Shown piece by piece: positions 34,371 through 44,358 of a stretch of DNA of 64,000 nt (positions are counted from its first letter, which is position 1; every line of letters begins with the position of its first letter). The notes below the pieces were generated by a model. It saw only the letters and a program-made list of their open reading frames with translations. It was not told the DNA's origin and made no database searches. Both the position numbers and the translations under genes were made by a program. The DNA comes from Papio anubis. Taxonomy: Eukaryota > Chordata > Mammalia > Primates > Cercopithecidae. The stretch covers positions 94,039,181 to 94,103,180 of the forward strand of contig NC_044984.1 in the NCBI RefSeq assembly GCF_008728515.1. The letters are read 5' to 3'.

Positions 34371-34388
34371 TGGTTCCCTGACCGGGAA
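34371..34388 (+). promoter_or_regulatory. Primer binding site for tRNA-Glu
   Basis: TGGTTCCCTGACCGGGAA is the exact complement of the 3' 18 nt of tRNA-Glu including CCA. It lies 5 bases (TTTCT) after the LTR end. tRNA-Glu priming is what gives the HERV-E group its letter. Confidence 0.92.
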
Positions 34389-34900
34389 GCAAGGTGACTG
34401 ATGGATGGCCGAGGCAGGCGCTTAGGCGGCTTAGGCCTGCCCTGTGGAGCATCCCTGCGGGGGACTCTGGCCAGCCTGAGTGATGCGATCCAAAGAGCAC
34501 TCCTGGGTAGGCAATTGTCCCGGTGGAACGCCTCACCAGAGCAGCAGGTAGCAGGCCCCCGCAGAGGATTAATACAGTGGCTGAACACCGGGGAAGGAAC
34601 AGGCACTTAGAGTCCAGACGTCTGAAACTTGGTAAGACTAGTCTTTGAAACTTGCCCACTCCATTTGAGTGGAAGCGTGGCCTGATCACCCACAGTGTGC
34701 CTGTATCGGCACTTTTGTTCTGGTTTTGACTTGACTTGAATTGCTGAATACTTTGGTTTTGGTTTTATCTTGACTTGAATTTCTTGGTATTCTGATTTTG
34801 GTTTGGTATAAGTGATAAAAGCATGTGTGTGCCCTCTTTACCCGTTCTTTGTTTTATGGTGAGTGTGTGATGTAAGCATGGTATTTTGTCTTGAGAAAAC

Positions 34901-36360
34901 ATGGGTCAGGCGCAAAGTAAGCCCACCCCCTTAGGAACTATGTTAAATAATTTCAAGAAAGGATTCAATAGAGACTATGGAGTCACTATGACTCCAGGAA
35001 AACTTAGAACTTTGTATGAAATAGACTGGCCAGCATTAGATGTAGGTTGGCCATCAGAAGGAAGCCTAGATAGGTCTCTAGTTTCAAAGGTATGGCACAA
35101 AGTAACTGGCAAGCCAGGACACCCAGATCAATTCCCATATATAGATTCCTGTTTACAGCAAGTTTTAGATACCCTGCAGTGGTTAAGGGGACAGGCAGCA
35201 GCAGTACTAGTAGCAAAGGGACAATTAGTTAAGGAAGGTTCTCGCTCCACTGGCCGAGGGAAGCTGGCACCTAAAGTTCTGTCTGACCCAGAGCCCAAGG
35301 ACTCATGGCAGGAGATAGCACCAACAGTGCCCCCCACCCCTTATCAAGCAGAGAGGCCCCCTTCTCCTGAGCCCACAGCCCCTAGGCCACCCAGAGTAGA
35401 CAAGAAAGGAAGTGAAGCTGCAGGAAAAACTCCTCCCTTGGCAGCTCGCTTGCAGCCCAAGACTGGAATCCAAATGCCCCTGAGAGAGAGCTATACGCTG
35501 GGATAGATGAGGACGGACACAAGGTGGAAAGGTGTGCCTTTGTGTATCATCCTTTCACCTCTGCTGACCTCCTCAATTGGAAAAATAACACTCCATCTTA
35601 CACTGAAAAGCCTCAAGTTCTAATTGACTTGCTCCAAACAATTATGCAGACTCATAATCCTACTTAAGCTGATTGCCACAGTTACTCATGTATCTCTTTA
35701 ACACAGATGAAAGGTGAAGGGTGCTCCAGGTGGCAACTAAATGGCTAGAGGAGCACGTCCCAGCTGATTACCAAAATCCCCAGGAATACATAAGAATTCA
35801 GCTGTCAGGAACGGACCCTCAATAGGATCCAAATGAAGGACCAGATATGGAGAGGCTAAGACGGTACCGAGAGGCACTAATTGAAGGTCTGAAAAACAGG
35901 GGCTCAAAAGGCCACTAATGTAAATAAAGTGTCTGAAGTCATCCAAGGAAAGGAGGAAAGCCCAGCCCAGCTCTATGAAAGACTGTGTGAGGTCTATCAT
36001 ATGTACACTCCTTTCGATCCAGATAGTCCTGAAAATCAGCGTATGATTAACATGGCCTTAGTTAGTCAGAGCGTGGAAGATATCTGGAGAAAACTGCAAA
36101 AACAGGCTGGGTTTGCAGGAATGAATACCTCGCAGTTACTGGACATAGCTAATCAAGTATTTGTAAATAAAGATGCAACAAGCCGCCGAGAAAGCTGTAA
36201 GGAAGGTGAACACCAGGCCAGGCGAAACACTGATTTGCTGGCTGCGGCAATTAGAGGAATCCCCCCGAAAGGGCAGGGAAAGGGAGGTTCTGTGAGGAAT
36301 GCCCTGTCCAATCACTCATGTCTGCAGTGTAACCAATGTGTCTACTGTAAATAAATAGGA
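34901..36360 (+). pseudogene. gag: gag pseudogene (matrix, capsid, nucleocapsid remnants)
   Basis: The start at 34901 gives MGQAQSKPTPL, with the N-terminal glycine expected for myristoylation. The first frame is open for 201 codons (matrix and a proline-rich stretch with PPTPY near residue 145) and stops at 35504. 35507-35928 has stops and frame changes. Capsid C-terminus is open at 35929-36354 with the major-homology-like VIQGKEESPAQLYERL near residue 4. The nucleocapsid end keeps cysteines (CLQCNQCVYC) but not a regular zinc knuckle. Gag would have formed the particle core; this copy cannot make a full protein. Confidence 0.88.
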
Positions 36361-36479
36361 CATTAGTAAAATAAATGTCCCCAACTAAAGGAAAAGCAAG
36401 GTGATACAGAACAAAAGGCCTCAGACAAAGATGAAACGACTTTGTTCAATCTGGCTGAAAGGCTACTAGACTGAAGGGG

Positions 36480-36870
36480 ACTGGGCTCAAACGCCCCCAA
36501 GAAGCCCATGGTCAGGATGACAACAGGGGGCAAGGACATTAAGTTTCTGGTCAATACCGGAGCCTAACACTCAGTAGTAACCACCCTGGTGGCCCCCTTA
36601 TCTAAAAAGACCATTGATATAATTGGAGTAACAGGAGTCTCCGCCAAGCAGGCTTTTTGCCTACCGCGGACCTGCTCGGTAGGAGGACATAAAGTGACTC
36701 ATCAATTTCTGTATATTCCTGACGGCCCCTTGCCTTTGTTAGGAAGAGACTTGCTTAGCAAGCTGAGAGCCACCATTTCCTTTACAAAACAGGGCTCTTT
36801 ACAGCTGAAGTTACTAGAAATAGGAGCCATCATAGCCCTGACAGTCCCCCAGGAAGAAGAGTAGAGACTT
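36480..36870 (+). pseudogene. pro: Retroviral protease remnant with Asp-to-Asn change
   Basis: The aspartic-protease active site reads LVNTGA, the catalytic Asp being replaced by Asn (codon AAT at 36553-36555), and a TAA stop follows two codons later at 36565-36567. The later flap and C-terminal helix region is open (36589-36864) and includes the usual LLGRDLLSKL stretch near residue 48. As a gammaretrovirus-type enzyme it would follow gag by stop-codon readthrough. This copy is dead twice over. Confidence 0.88.
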
Positions 36871-38760
36871 TTTCTAACTGAACCAGGTCAAGAAATAAAA
36901 CCAATTCTAGCTAGGCGATGGCCCTGAGTATGGGCAAAGGACAATCCTCTGGGGCTGGCAATCAATCAAGCCCCTGTACTCATAGAAGTTAAGCCTGAGG
37001 CCCAGTCAATCCGACAAAAGCAGTATCCAGTTCCCAAGGAAGCCCTTAAAGGAATACAGACTCATCTTAGACACTTAAAAGCCTTCAGAATTATAGTTCC
37101 TTGCCAGTCTCCATGGAACCCGCCCCTCCTACCTGCCCCTAAACCAGGGACCAAAGACTATCGACCCATTCAGGACTTACGCTTGGTAAACCAAGCTACA
37201 ATGACTCTGCACCCAACAGTTCCTAACCCTTACACACTGTTAAGATTGCTGCTGGCTGAGGATGGCTGATTTACCTGCCTGGACTTGAAAGATGCCTTCT
37301 TTAGCATCAGACTAGCTCCTGAGAGCCAAAAGCTGTTTGCCTTTCAGTAGGAAGATCCAGGGTCAGGTGTCACCACTCAGTACTTAGACTCAGCTTCCCC
37401 AAAGGTTCAAAAATTCCCCCACCATCTTCGGGGAGGTGTTGGCTCAAGACCTCCAGAAGTTTCCTACTAAAGACCTAGGCTGTGTTTTGCTCCAGTACGT
37501 GGACGATCTTCTGCTAGGACACTCTACGGCAGTCGGGTGTGCAAAAAGGATGGATGCCCTGCTTCGGCACCTGGAGGACTGTAAGTATAAGGTGTCCAAG
37601 AAGAAAGCTCAGATCAGCAGACAGCAGGTATGCTACCTAGGATTCACTATTTGAAAAGCGGAGCGCAGCCTAGGGTCAAAAAGAAAGCAGGTCATCTGCA
37701 GCCTACCGGAACCTAAAACCAGGAGGCAAGTAAGAGAAATTTTAGGAGCTGTGAGGTTTTGCAGATTATAGATTCCAAACTTTGTGGTGCTAGCCAAATC
37801 ATTGTACGGGGTTACAAAGAGGGGCAACCAAGAGCCCTTTGAATGAGGACCTCCACAGCAGCAAGCCTTTTATAAGTTAAAAGAAAAACTTATGTCAACC
37901 CCAGCTCTAGGATTACCAGATTTGACAAAGCCCTTCATGCTCTATGTGTCAGAAAAAGAAAAAATGGCAGTAGGAGGTTTAACTCAAACTGTAGGACCCT
38001 GGCCAAGACCAGTGGCCTACCTCTCAAAACAACTAGATGAAGTTTCTAAAGGCTGGCCTCCATGTCTAAGAGCCTTGGCGGCAGTGGCCTTATTAGCACA
38101 AGAAGCAGATAAGCTAACCCTTGGACAAAACCTAAATACAAAAGCCCCCCATGTGGTAGTAACTCTGATGAATACCAAAGGACACTGTTGGCTAACAAAT
38201 GCTAGATTAACAAGTAGCAAGGCTTGTTATATGAAAACCCCCACATAACCACTGAAGTCTGTAACACTTTAAATCCTGCCACCTTACTCCCAGTATCCGA
38301 CAGCCCTGTTGAACATAACTGTGTAGAGGTGTTAGACTCAGTCTATTCTAGCAGACCCAATCTTCAAGACCAGTCATGGGCATCGGTAGACTGAGAATTA
38401 TACGCAGACGGGAGCAGCTTCATCAACTCACAAGGAGAAAGGTGTGCAGGATATGCGGTAGTAACCTTAGATGATGTTATTGAAGCTAAGCCATTGCCCC
38501 AGGGCACTTCGGCCCAAAAAGCAGAACCCATTGCTTTAACTCAGGCTCTGGAACTTAGTGAAAGTAAGACTGTAAGCATCTATACTGATTCTCGATATGC
38601 CTTTCTAACCCTTCAAGTACATGGAGTATTATATAAAGAAAAAGGCCTGTTAAATTCTGGAGGAAAGGACATAAAATATCAACAAGAAATTCTACAATTA
38701 TTAGAAGCAGCGTGGGAACCCCAAAAGGTGGCAGTCATGCATTGCTGAGGACACCAGCAA
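36871..38760 (+). pseudogene. pol: Reverse transcriptase / RNase H pseudogene
   Basis: RT fingers and palm are visible in one frame at about 36950-37380 (KPGTKDYRPIQDLRLVNQ, TCLDLKDAFFSIRL), with stops near 37270 and 37350 and a frame change near 37390. The catalytic YVDDLLLG is intact at 37496-37519 in the open piece 37436-37654. Connection sequence follows at 37860-38250. RNase H is recognisable at 38395-38840 by YADGSS, AQKAEPIALTQAL, YTDSRYAF and NSRADTEA, with stops near 38393 and 38746. Enzyme copied viral RNA to DNA; no full protein is possible. Confidence 0.88.
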
Positions 38761-38939
38761 GTTTCCACATCGGTGAGCCAAGGAAACTCCCGAGCAGACA
38801 CAGAGGCACGAAAAGCAGCATCTACTCCTTATCAGGCACAGCCCCACTACTCCCTCAAACACTTGATCTGGTGCCTACTTATTCTAAAGAGGAAAAAGAT
38901 TTTCTTCAGGCAGAAGGAGGACAAACAATAAAGGAAGGA

Positions 38940-39962
38940 TAGATAAAGTTACCAGATGGAAGAAAAACTGTGCCACAGCTGCTAGGAGCCACAGTCGTGC
39001 TGGCTGTACATGAAACTACCCATTTAGGCCAAGAATCACTTGAAAAGCTGTTAGGCCAGTATTTCTACAACTCACACTTGCCAGCTCTTTCTAAAACAGT
39101 AGTGCAGCGATGCGTTACCTGTTGACAGCACAATGCAAAGCAAGGCCCCTCTGTGCCTTCTGGTATACAAGCCTATGGAGTGACTCCTTTTAAAGATCTT
39201 CAAGTAGATTCACAGAGATGCCTAAATGCAGAAGTAACAAGTATTTACTGGTTCTAGTGTGTACTTACTCTAGGTAGGTGGAGACTTATCCAACACAAAC
39301 TGAAAAAGCTCGTGAAGTAACCCGTGTGCTTCTTCGAGATCTAGGTTTGGACCGCCTCTACGAATCAGCTCAGATAATAGGCTGGCATTTGTGGCTGACT
39401 TGGTACAGAAGATGGCAAAGGTATTAGGAATCACATGGAAGTTACATGCCGCTTACCGACCTCAGAGTTCCGGAAAGGTGGAGCAAATGAATCCAACTAT
39501 CAAAAATAGTTTAAGGAAAGTAGGTCAGGAGACAGGATTAAAATAGATACAAGTCTTTCCTATGGTATTATTTAAAATTAGGTGTACCCCCTCTAAGAAA
39601 ACAAGATACTCTCCCTATGAAATTCTGTATCATAGGCCTCCTCCTATACTGTGAGGAGTTCCGGGTACTCCCCAAGAGTTAAGTGAGATTGAATTATAAC
39701 AGCAGCTACAGGCCTTAAGGAAAATTACCCAGACAATCTCAACTTAAGTAAATGAGAGGTGCCCAGTCAGCTTATTCTCCCCAGTTCATTCTTTTTCTCC
39801 AGGTGACTGTGTGTGGATCAAGGACTAGAACATGGCTCCTTTGCGGCCACAGTGAAGAGGACCCCAGACCGTCATCCTGACCACTCCTACAGCTGTAAAG
39901 GTGGAAATAATCCCAGCCTGGATTCACCACAGCCGCGTGAAGCCTGCAGCAGCTGAGACCTA
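38940..39962 (+). pseudogene. pol: Integrase pseudogene
   Basis: The N-terminal zinc region is visible near 39010-39125 (HETTHLG, then CVTC followed at once by a stop). The catalytic core is damaged: first-Asp region near 39200-39215 (LQVDS), a second piece with SDNRLAFVADL near 39370, and the terminal Glu in SSGKVEQMN near 39465-39491. Stops lie near 39255, 39315 and 39543. The C-terminal region runs to 39962. A 101-bp part (39510-39610) recurs in env at 41935-42035. Confidence 0.85.
39510..39610 (+). repeat. Source copy of the integrase-env duplication
   Basis: TTTAAGGAAAGTAGGTCAGG through AAGAAAACAAGATACT lies in its normal integrase position. It is repeated at 41935-42035 with five differences and no indel (hand count). 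Both copies share the stop in AAATAGATAC. Confidence 0.9.
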
Positions 39963-40416
39963 AGAGGCCAAACTAAGCCTATACAATCTCTGCAAAGTGA
40001 CCCTGAGGAAAATGACAAGCCCTGCTCTAGTCACACCTGGAAGGTGACTGGTCTACACACGGCCAAAGCATGAGGAGAATCATCGTAGGATTTATTTTCC
40101 TTATAACATGGACTTGTGTGGTAAAAGCTTCCACTGCTTCTTCCCACACAGAGGACTGCCTTCAGTGCATACATCAGGTCACTGAGGTAGGAAAACAAGT
40201 TAAGACAATCTTTTTGTTTTATAGTTATTATGAATGCCTAGGAATTCTAAAAGGAACCTGTTCGTATAATAACCCTCAGTACAAAGTATGTAATCCAGAA
40301 GTGGCCAGCCCGATGTGTGCCATGACCCCTCTGAACCCCCCATGATCACAGTCTTTGAAGTAAGACTACGGACTGGTCCTTTTCTAGGTGACACTAATAA
40401 GGTAATAGCTAGAACA

Positions 40417-41498
40417 AGTTTACAATCCCACTAACAGTGTAAAAGTGTTCCTATTTCTCCACATCCTCTCCAGCACCTGTTGTTTCCTGACTTTTTAATG
40501 ATCGCCATTCTAACTGGTGTGAGATGGTATCTCATTGTGGTTTTGATTTGCATTTCTCTGATGGCCAGTGATGATGAGCATTTTTTCATGGGTCTGTTGG
40601 CTGTATGAATGTCTTCTTTTGAGAAATGTCTGTTCATATCCTTTGCCCACTTTTTGAGGGGGCTGTTTGTTTTTATCTTGTAAATTTGTTTGAGTTCTTT
40701 GTAGGTTCTGGATATTAGCCTTTTGTCAGATGAGTAGATTACAAAAATTTTCTCCCATTCTGTAGGTTGCCTGTTCACTCTGATGGTAGTTTCTTTTGCT
40801 GTGCAGAAGCTTTTTAGTTTAATTAGATCCCATTTGTCAATTTTGGCTTTTGCTGCCGTTGCTTTTGGTGTTTTAGACATGAAGTCTCAACCATTATGGA
40901 AAACAGTATGGCGATTCCTCAAGGATCTAGAACTAGATGTACCATATGACCCAGCCATCCCATTACTGGGTATATACCCAAAGGATTATAAATCATGCTG
41001 CTATAAAGACACATGCACACGTATGTTTAGTGCGGCACTATTCACAATAGCAAAGACTTGGAATCAACCCAAATGTCCATCAGTGACAGATTGGATTAAG
41101 AAAATGTGGCACATATACACCATGGAATACTATGCAGCCATAAAAAAGGATGAATTTGTGTCCTTTGTAGGGACATGGATGCAGCTGGAAACCATCATTC
41201 TTAGCAAACTATCACAAGAACAGAAAACCAAACACCGCATGTTCTCACTCATAGGTGGGAACTGAACAATGAGATCACTTGGACTCGGGAAGGGGGACAT
41301 CACACACCGGGGCCTATTATGGGGAGGGGAGAGGGGGGAGGGATTGCATTGGGAGTTATACCTGATGTAAATGACGAGTAGTTGGGTGCTGACGAGTTGA
41401 TGGGTGCAGCACAGCAACATGGCACAAGTATACATATGTAACAAACCTGCACGTTATGCACATGTACCCTAGAACTTAAAGTATAATAATAAAAAAAA
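40417..41498 (+). mobile_element. Young L1, 5'-inverted insertion inside env
   Basis: Segment 40417-40883 carries ORF2 on the minus strand; 40884-41498 carries the rest of ORF2, the 3' UTR and an A tail on the plus strand. The minus segment ends at the L1 position GGGATTGTAAACT and the plus segment starts at CAACCATTATGG, which are almost adjacent in L1: twin priming with little loss. The target duplication AATAGCTAGAACA is at 40404-40416 and 41499-41511. It shares the 3' UTR type of the L1s at 4.1 and 20.5 kb. Confidence 0.93.
40431..40880 (-). pseudogene. Inverted L1 ORF2p fragment
   Basis: A 149-codon minus-strand open frame covering the ORF2p region before and including the Cys motif (KLKSFCTAKETTIRVNRQP, then CWRGCGEIGTLLHC). 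The remainder of the Cys region and the C-terminus (QPLWKTVWRFLKDLELDV onward) is encoded on the opposite strand within frame 40783-41265. One ancestral protein therefore reads from two strands because of the inversion. Not functional. Confidence 0.88.
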
Positions 41499-41934
41499 AA
41501 TAGCTAGAACAGAAGAAAGAGAGGTCCCCAAAAATGTAACCTTAAAATTTGACGCTTGTGCTGCTATTAATAGTAAGCAGCAAGGAATAAGATGCAGTTC
41601 TCTAGATTAGAAAAAAAAAGTTACACAGCAGAAAATAATTATATCTGTCAAGAATCATATTAATGTAAGATGTGTCAATACTGGTCTTGTGTCATTTAGG
41701 CTACTTAGAAAGAAGATAAAAAAGATCCTGTCTGGCTCTGAAAAAGAAAAGTCAGCCCCTACTGCACGAGTAGGATCTGCAACCCTTTAGAATTAGTAAT
41801 CACAACCCCTCAGACCCAAAATAGAATAAAAGAAAATACGTATCATTAGGCATTGATAGGAAAAGACTAGATCCTAGCATAAGCATCCTAATAAAAGGAG
41901 AAGTTCTTTTTATTTAAGGAAAGTATGTCAGTAC

Positions 41935-42035
41935 TTTAAGGAAAGTATGTCAGGAAACAGGATTAAAATAGATACAAGTCCTTCCTATGGTATTGTTTAA
42001 AATTAGGCGTACCCCCTCTAAGAAAACAAGATACT
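41935..42035 (+). repeat. Integrase segment duplicated into env
   Basis: 101 bases equal to 39510-39610 at 96 positions. The left 18 bases (TTTAAGGAAAGTATGTCA) are also present just upstream at 41913-41930, giving a short tandem. The right end abuts GGTTCTGGAGAACC and forms a perfect hairpin at 42031-42054. Confidence 0.9.
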
Positions 42036-42054
42036 GGTTCTGGAGAACCAGTAT
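42031..42054. other. Perfect hairpin at the duplication junction
   Basis: Arms ATACTGGTTCT and AGAACCAGTAT are exact reverse complements (11 bp) separated by GG. Five bases of the left arm come from the integrase duplication. Confidence 0.85.
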
Positions 42055-43353
42055 TTCAGACTTTCTATGACGAACTAAATGTGCCAGTACCTGAGATTCC
42101 AGGAAAAAACTAAAAATTTGTTTTTGCAATTAGCTGAACTAATGTAGCCCAGTCTCTAAAAGTCACTTCATGTTATGTTTGTGGAGGAACCATACAGGAG
42201 ATCAATGGCGATAGGAAGCCCGAGAGTTAGTTCCTACAGACCCAGTTCCTAATAAATTCCTGGCCCAAAAGAACTACCCTGACAATTTTTAGGTTCTAAA
42301 GGTCTCAATTATTAGACAGTATTGCATAGCTACAGAAGGAAAAAGATTCACTCATCCTGTAGGATGGCTTAGTTGTCTTAGGCAAAAGCTGTGTAACAGA
42401 ACCACAAAAACAGTTAATAGTGGAGTTCCAATTACACAGAAAGAAATCCATTCAGTAAATGTCCAAAGTTGCAGACTGTTTAGGCCCACTCAGAATTCCA
42501 CCAGGACTAGACTGCCCCCACCGGATTATACTGGATATGTGGACATAGAGCTTAAACTATGCTGCCGGATCAGTAGACAGGGAGCTGTGAAATTGGCACC
42601 ATTAAACCATCTTTCTTCTTACTGCCCATAAAAACAGGCAAACTCCTAGGCTTCCCAGACTACGCTTCCCGTGAAAAACGAAGCATAGCCATAGGTGATT
42701 GGAAAGATGATGAATGGCCCCCTGAAAGAATCATACAATACTATGGACCTGCCACTTAAGCACAAGATAGCTCGTGAGGATATGGGACCCCCATCTACAT
42801 GCTCTACTGAATCATACGGTTACAAGCTGTTTCAGAAATTATGACTAATAAAACTGGTCAAGCCTTGACTGTTCTTCCCCAGCAAAAGACTCAGATGAGA
42901 AATGCTATCAAAATATACTAGCTCCTGACTACTTGCTAGCAGCTGAAGGAGGAGTTTGTAGAAAATTTAACCTTACTAATTGTTGTCTACACATACATGA
43001 TCAGAGGCAAGTAGTTGAAGATATAGTTAAAGATATAACAAAACTGGCACATGTACCCATGCAAGTGTGGCACGGATTTAATCCAGGAGCCATGTTAAGA
43101 AATTGGTTCCTAGCAACAGGAGGATTTAAAACTCTTATAATAGAAGTAATAATAGTAATAAGAACCTGCTTACTGCCCCCTTGTTTTCTACATGTACTTC
43201 TCCAAATGATAAAAAGCTTCATTGCTACCTTAGTTCACCAGAATGCTTCAGCATAAGCATACTGTATGAATTACTATCAATCTATTGCACAGGAAGACAT
43301 AAACAGTGAAAATGAAAGTGAGAACTCCCATTAATAAAATGAGTGAAAGTCTC

Positions 43354-43365
43354 AAAGGGGGGAAA
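43354..43365 (+). promoter_or_regulatory. Polypurine tract
   Basis: AAAGGGGGGAAA lies immediately before the 3' LTR, where plus-strand DNA synthesis would start in a retrovirus. Confidence 0.9.
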
Positions 43366-43854
43366 TCAGGGAAGAGAAAGACCTTCTCACATTGTTTTAT
43401 ATTGTGTTATACTCAGTACCTGTTCTACAAAAAAAACAAGGAAGTGAAACCAAAGGCGGGTAGCCTGACACCCGGCACCAGACCCAAAACCAGACCCGAA
43501 ACCGGGACTGGGCCTGCCTGGCCTAAACCTGGTAGTTAAAAATCAACTCATGACTTAGAAACCAATGTTATCCATGGATTACAAACATTGTATAGAAAAA
43601 CACTGTGAAACTCCCTGCTCTGTTCTGTTTCACTCTACCAGTGCATGAAACCCCTGTCACGTATGCCCTAGATTACTCAATCAATCATGACCCTTTCATG
43701 TGAAATCTTTAGTGCTGTGAGCCCTTAAAAAGGACAGAGATTGTGCACTCGGGGAGCTCGGATTTTAAGACCGTACCTTGCCGATGCTCCCAGCTGAATA
43801 AAGCCCTTCCTTCTACAACTCTGAGGGGTTTTGTCTGCGGCTCATCCTGCTACA
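43366..43854 (+). promoter_or_regulatory. 3' LTR (LTR2-like)
   Basis: 489 bp matching the 5' LTR. It begins TCAGGGAAGAG (the usual TG start changed to TC) and ends CTGCTACA. TATA-like box at 43723-43733 and AATAAA at 43797-43802. Followed by TTTCTTG, the same bases that follow the 5' LTR, then by L1 sequence. Confidence 0.9.
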
Positions 43855-43859
43855 TTTCT

Positions 43860-44211
43860 TGAATCAGAAATATCATTTGACCCAGCAATCCTGTTACTGG
43901 GTATACATCTAAAGAATTGTTCCATTATAAAGATACATGCACACGTATTATCACTGCAGCACTATGTACAATAGCAAAGACATGGAACCAACCCAAATGC
44001 TCATCAATGATAGACTGGATAAAGAAAATGTGGTACATATACACAATCGAATACTCTGCAGCCATAAAAAGAAATGAGACCGTGTCCTTTGCAGGGACTT
44101 GGATTAAGCTGGAAGTCATCCTAACTACTGACAGAAACAGAAGACTAACACGGGAAGAGAAAACCAAACACTGCATGTTTTCACTAATAAGTGGGAGCTG
44201 AACAATGAGAA
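43860..44211 (+). mobile_element. L1 ORF2 fragment without 3' end
   Basis: Sense L1 ORF2 C-terminus (GACCCAGCAATCCTGTTACT; frame 43917-44201 with MFHYKDTCTRI and EYSAAIKRNE) ending abruptly after GCTGAACAATGAGAACAC. It has no 3' UTR or A tail, so it is not a complete insertion. It joins the 3' LTR region on the left and the Tigger1 end on the right. Confidence 0.85.
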
Positions 44212-44358
44212 CACATTTAGTGGACTACAACATAGTGTAAATACAAGTTTTATATGCACTTGGCAATCAAAAAATTCATGTGAATTTCTCTATTGCAGTA
44301 TTCACTTTATTACAGTGGTCTAAAACTGAAACTGCAGTACCTCCAAGATACGCCTGTA

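Larger units (their letters stand above)
40070..43260 (+). pseudogene. env: env pseudogene (SU and TM remnants), split by L1
   Basis: The start at 40070 opens a signal-peptide-like hydrophobic run (IVGFIFLITWTCVV, residues 4-17) followed by cysteine-bearing SU sequence to 40345. SU then is interrupted by L1 (40417-41498) and by the integrase duplication (41935-42035), with many stops from 41500 to 42930. The TM part is open again at 42933-43256: GGVCRKFNLTNCCLHI matches the cysteine region of gammaretrovirus-type TM, then an amphipathic part and a membrane span near residues 70-90. The furin-site region is not clearly readable. Cannot encode a working envelope. Confidence 0.85.
33876..43854 (+). 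mobile_element. HERV-E-type endogenous retrovirus (LTR2-like), defective
   Basis: Complete proviral layout: 5' LTR, tRNA-Glu primer site, gag, pro-pol, env, polypurine tract, 3' LTR. The primer site and LTR form point to the gammaretrovirus-like HERV-E group of catarrhine primates. The two LTRs differ at about 27 of 489 positions by my hand count (about 5.5%), so integration is old. All genes carry stops or frameshifts, an L1 interrupts env, and an integrase segment is duplicated into env. It sits in Tigger1 in the sense direction. No matching 4-bp target duplication was found (GTAA on the left versus TTTC on the right). Confidence 0.92.
32152..44358 (+). mobile_element. Tigger1 DNA transposon, split by Alu and a provirus
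   Basis: The left terminal repeat TAGGCATACCTCATTTTATT begins at 32152; the right terminal repeat ends with TACGCCTGTA at 44358. Tigger1 sequence is present at 32152-32631, 32943-33875 and 44212-44358. Transposase-coding DNA (pogo/CENPB-like) is visible near 32950-33870 (AACAACAGATTCTCAGTGTAG, CAATGCTCATCTGCCATTCT), but stops break it. The insertions are an Alu (32632) and a provirus (33876). Several hundred bases of the 3' coding part are missing at the provirus right side. Old, inactive. Confidence 0.85.

Noticed and set aside
34401..34610. Overlapping open frames in the proviral leader
   Set aside because: They lie between primer site and gag start; leader sequence of this type is non-coding and the frames have no recognised match.
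40417..41498. A locus with genes on both strands (40431-40880 minus, 40783-41265 plus)
   Set aside because: Both frames are parts of one L1 ORF2 that was inverted during insertion, shown by the target duplication and A tail.
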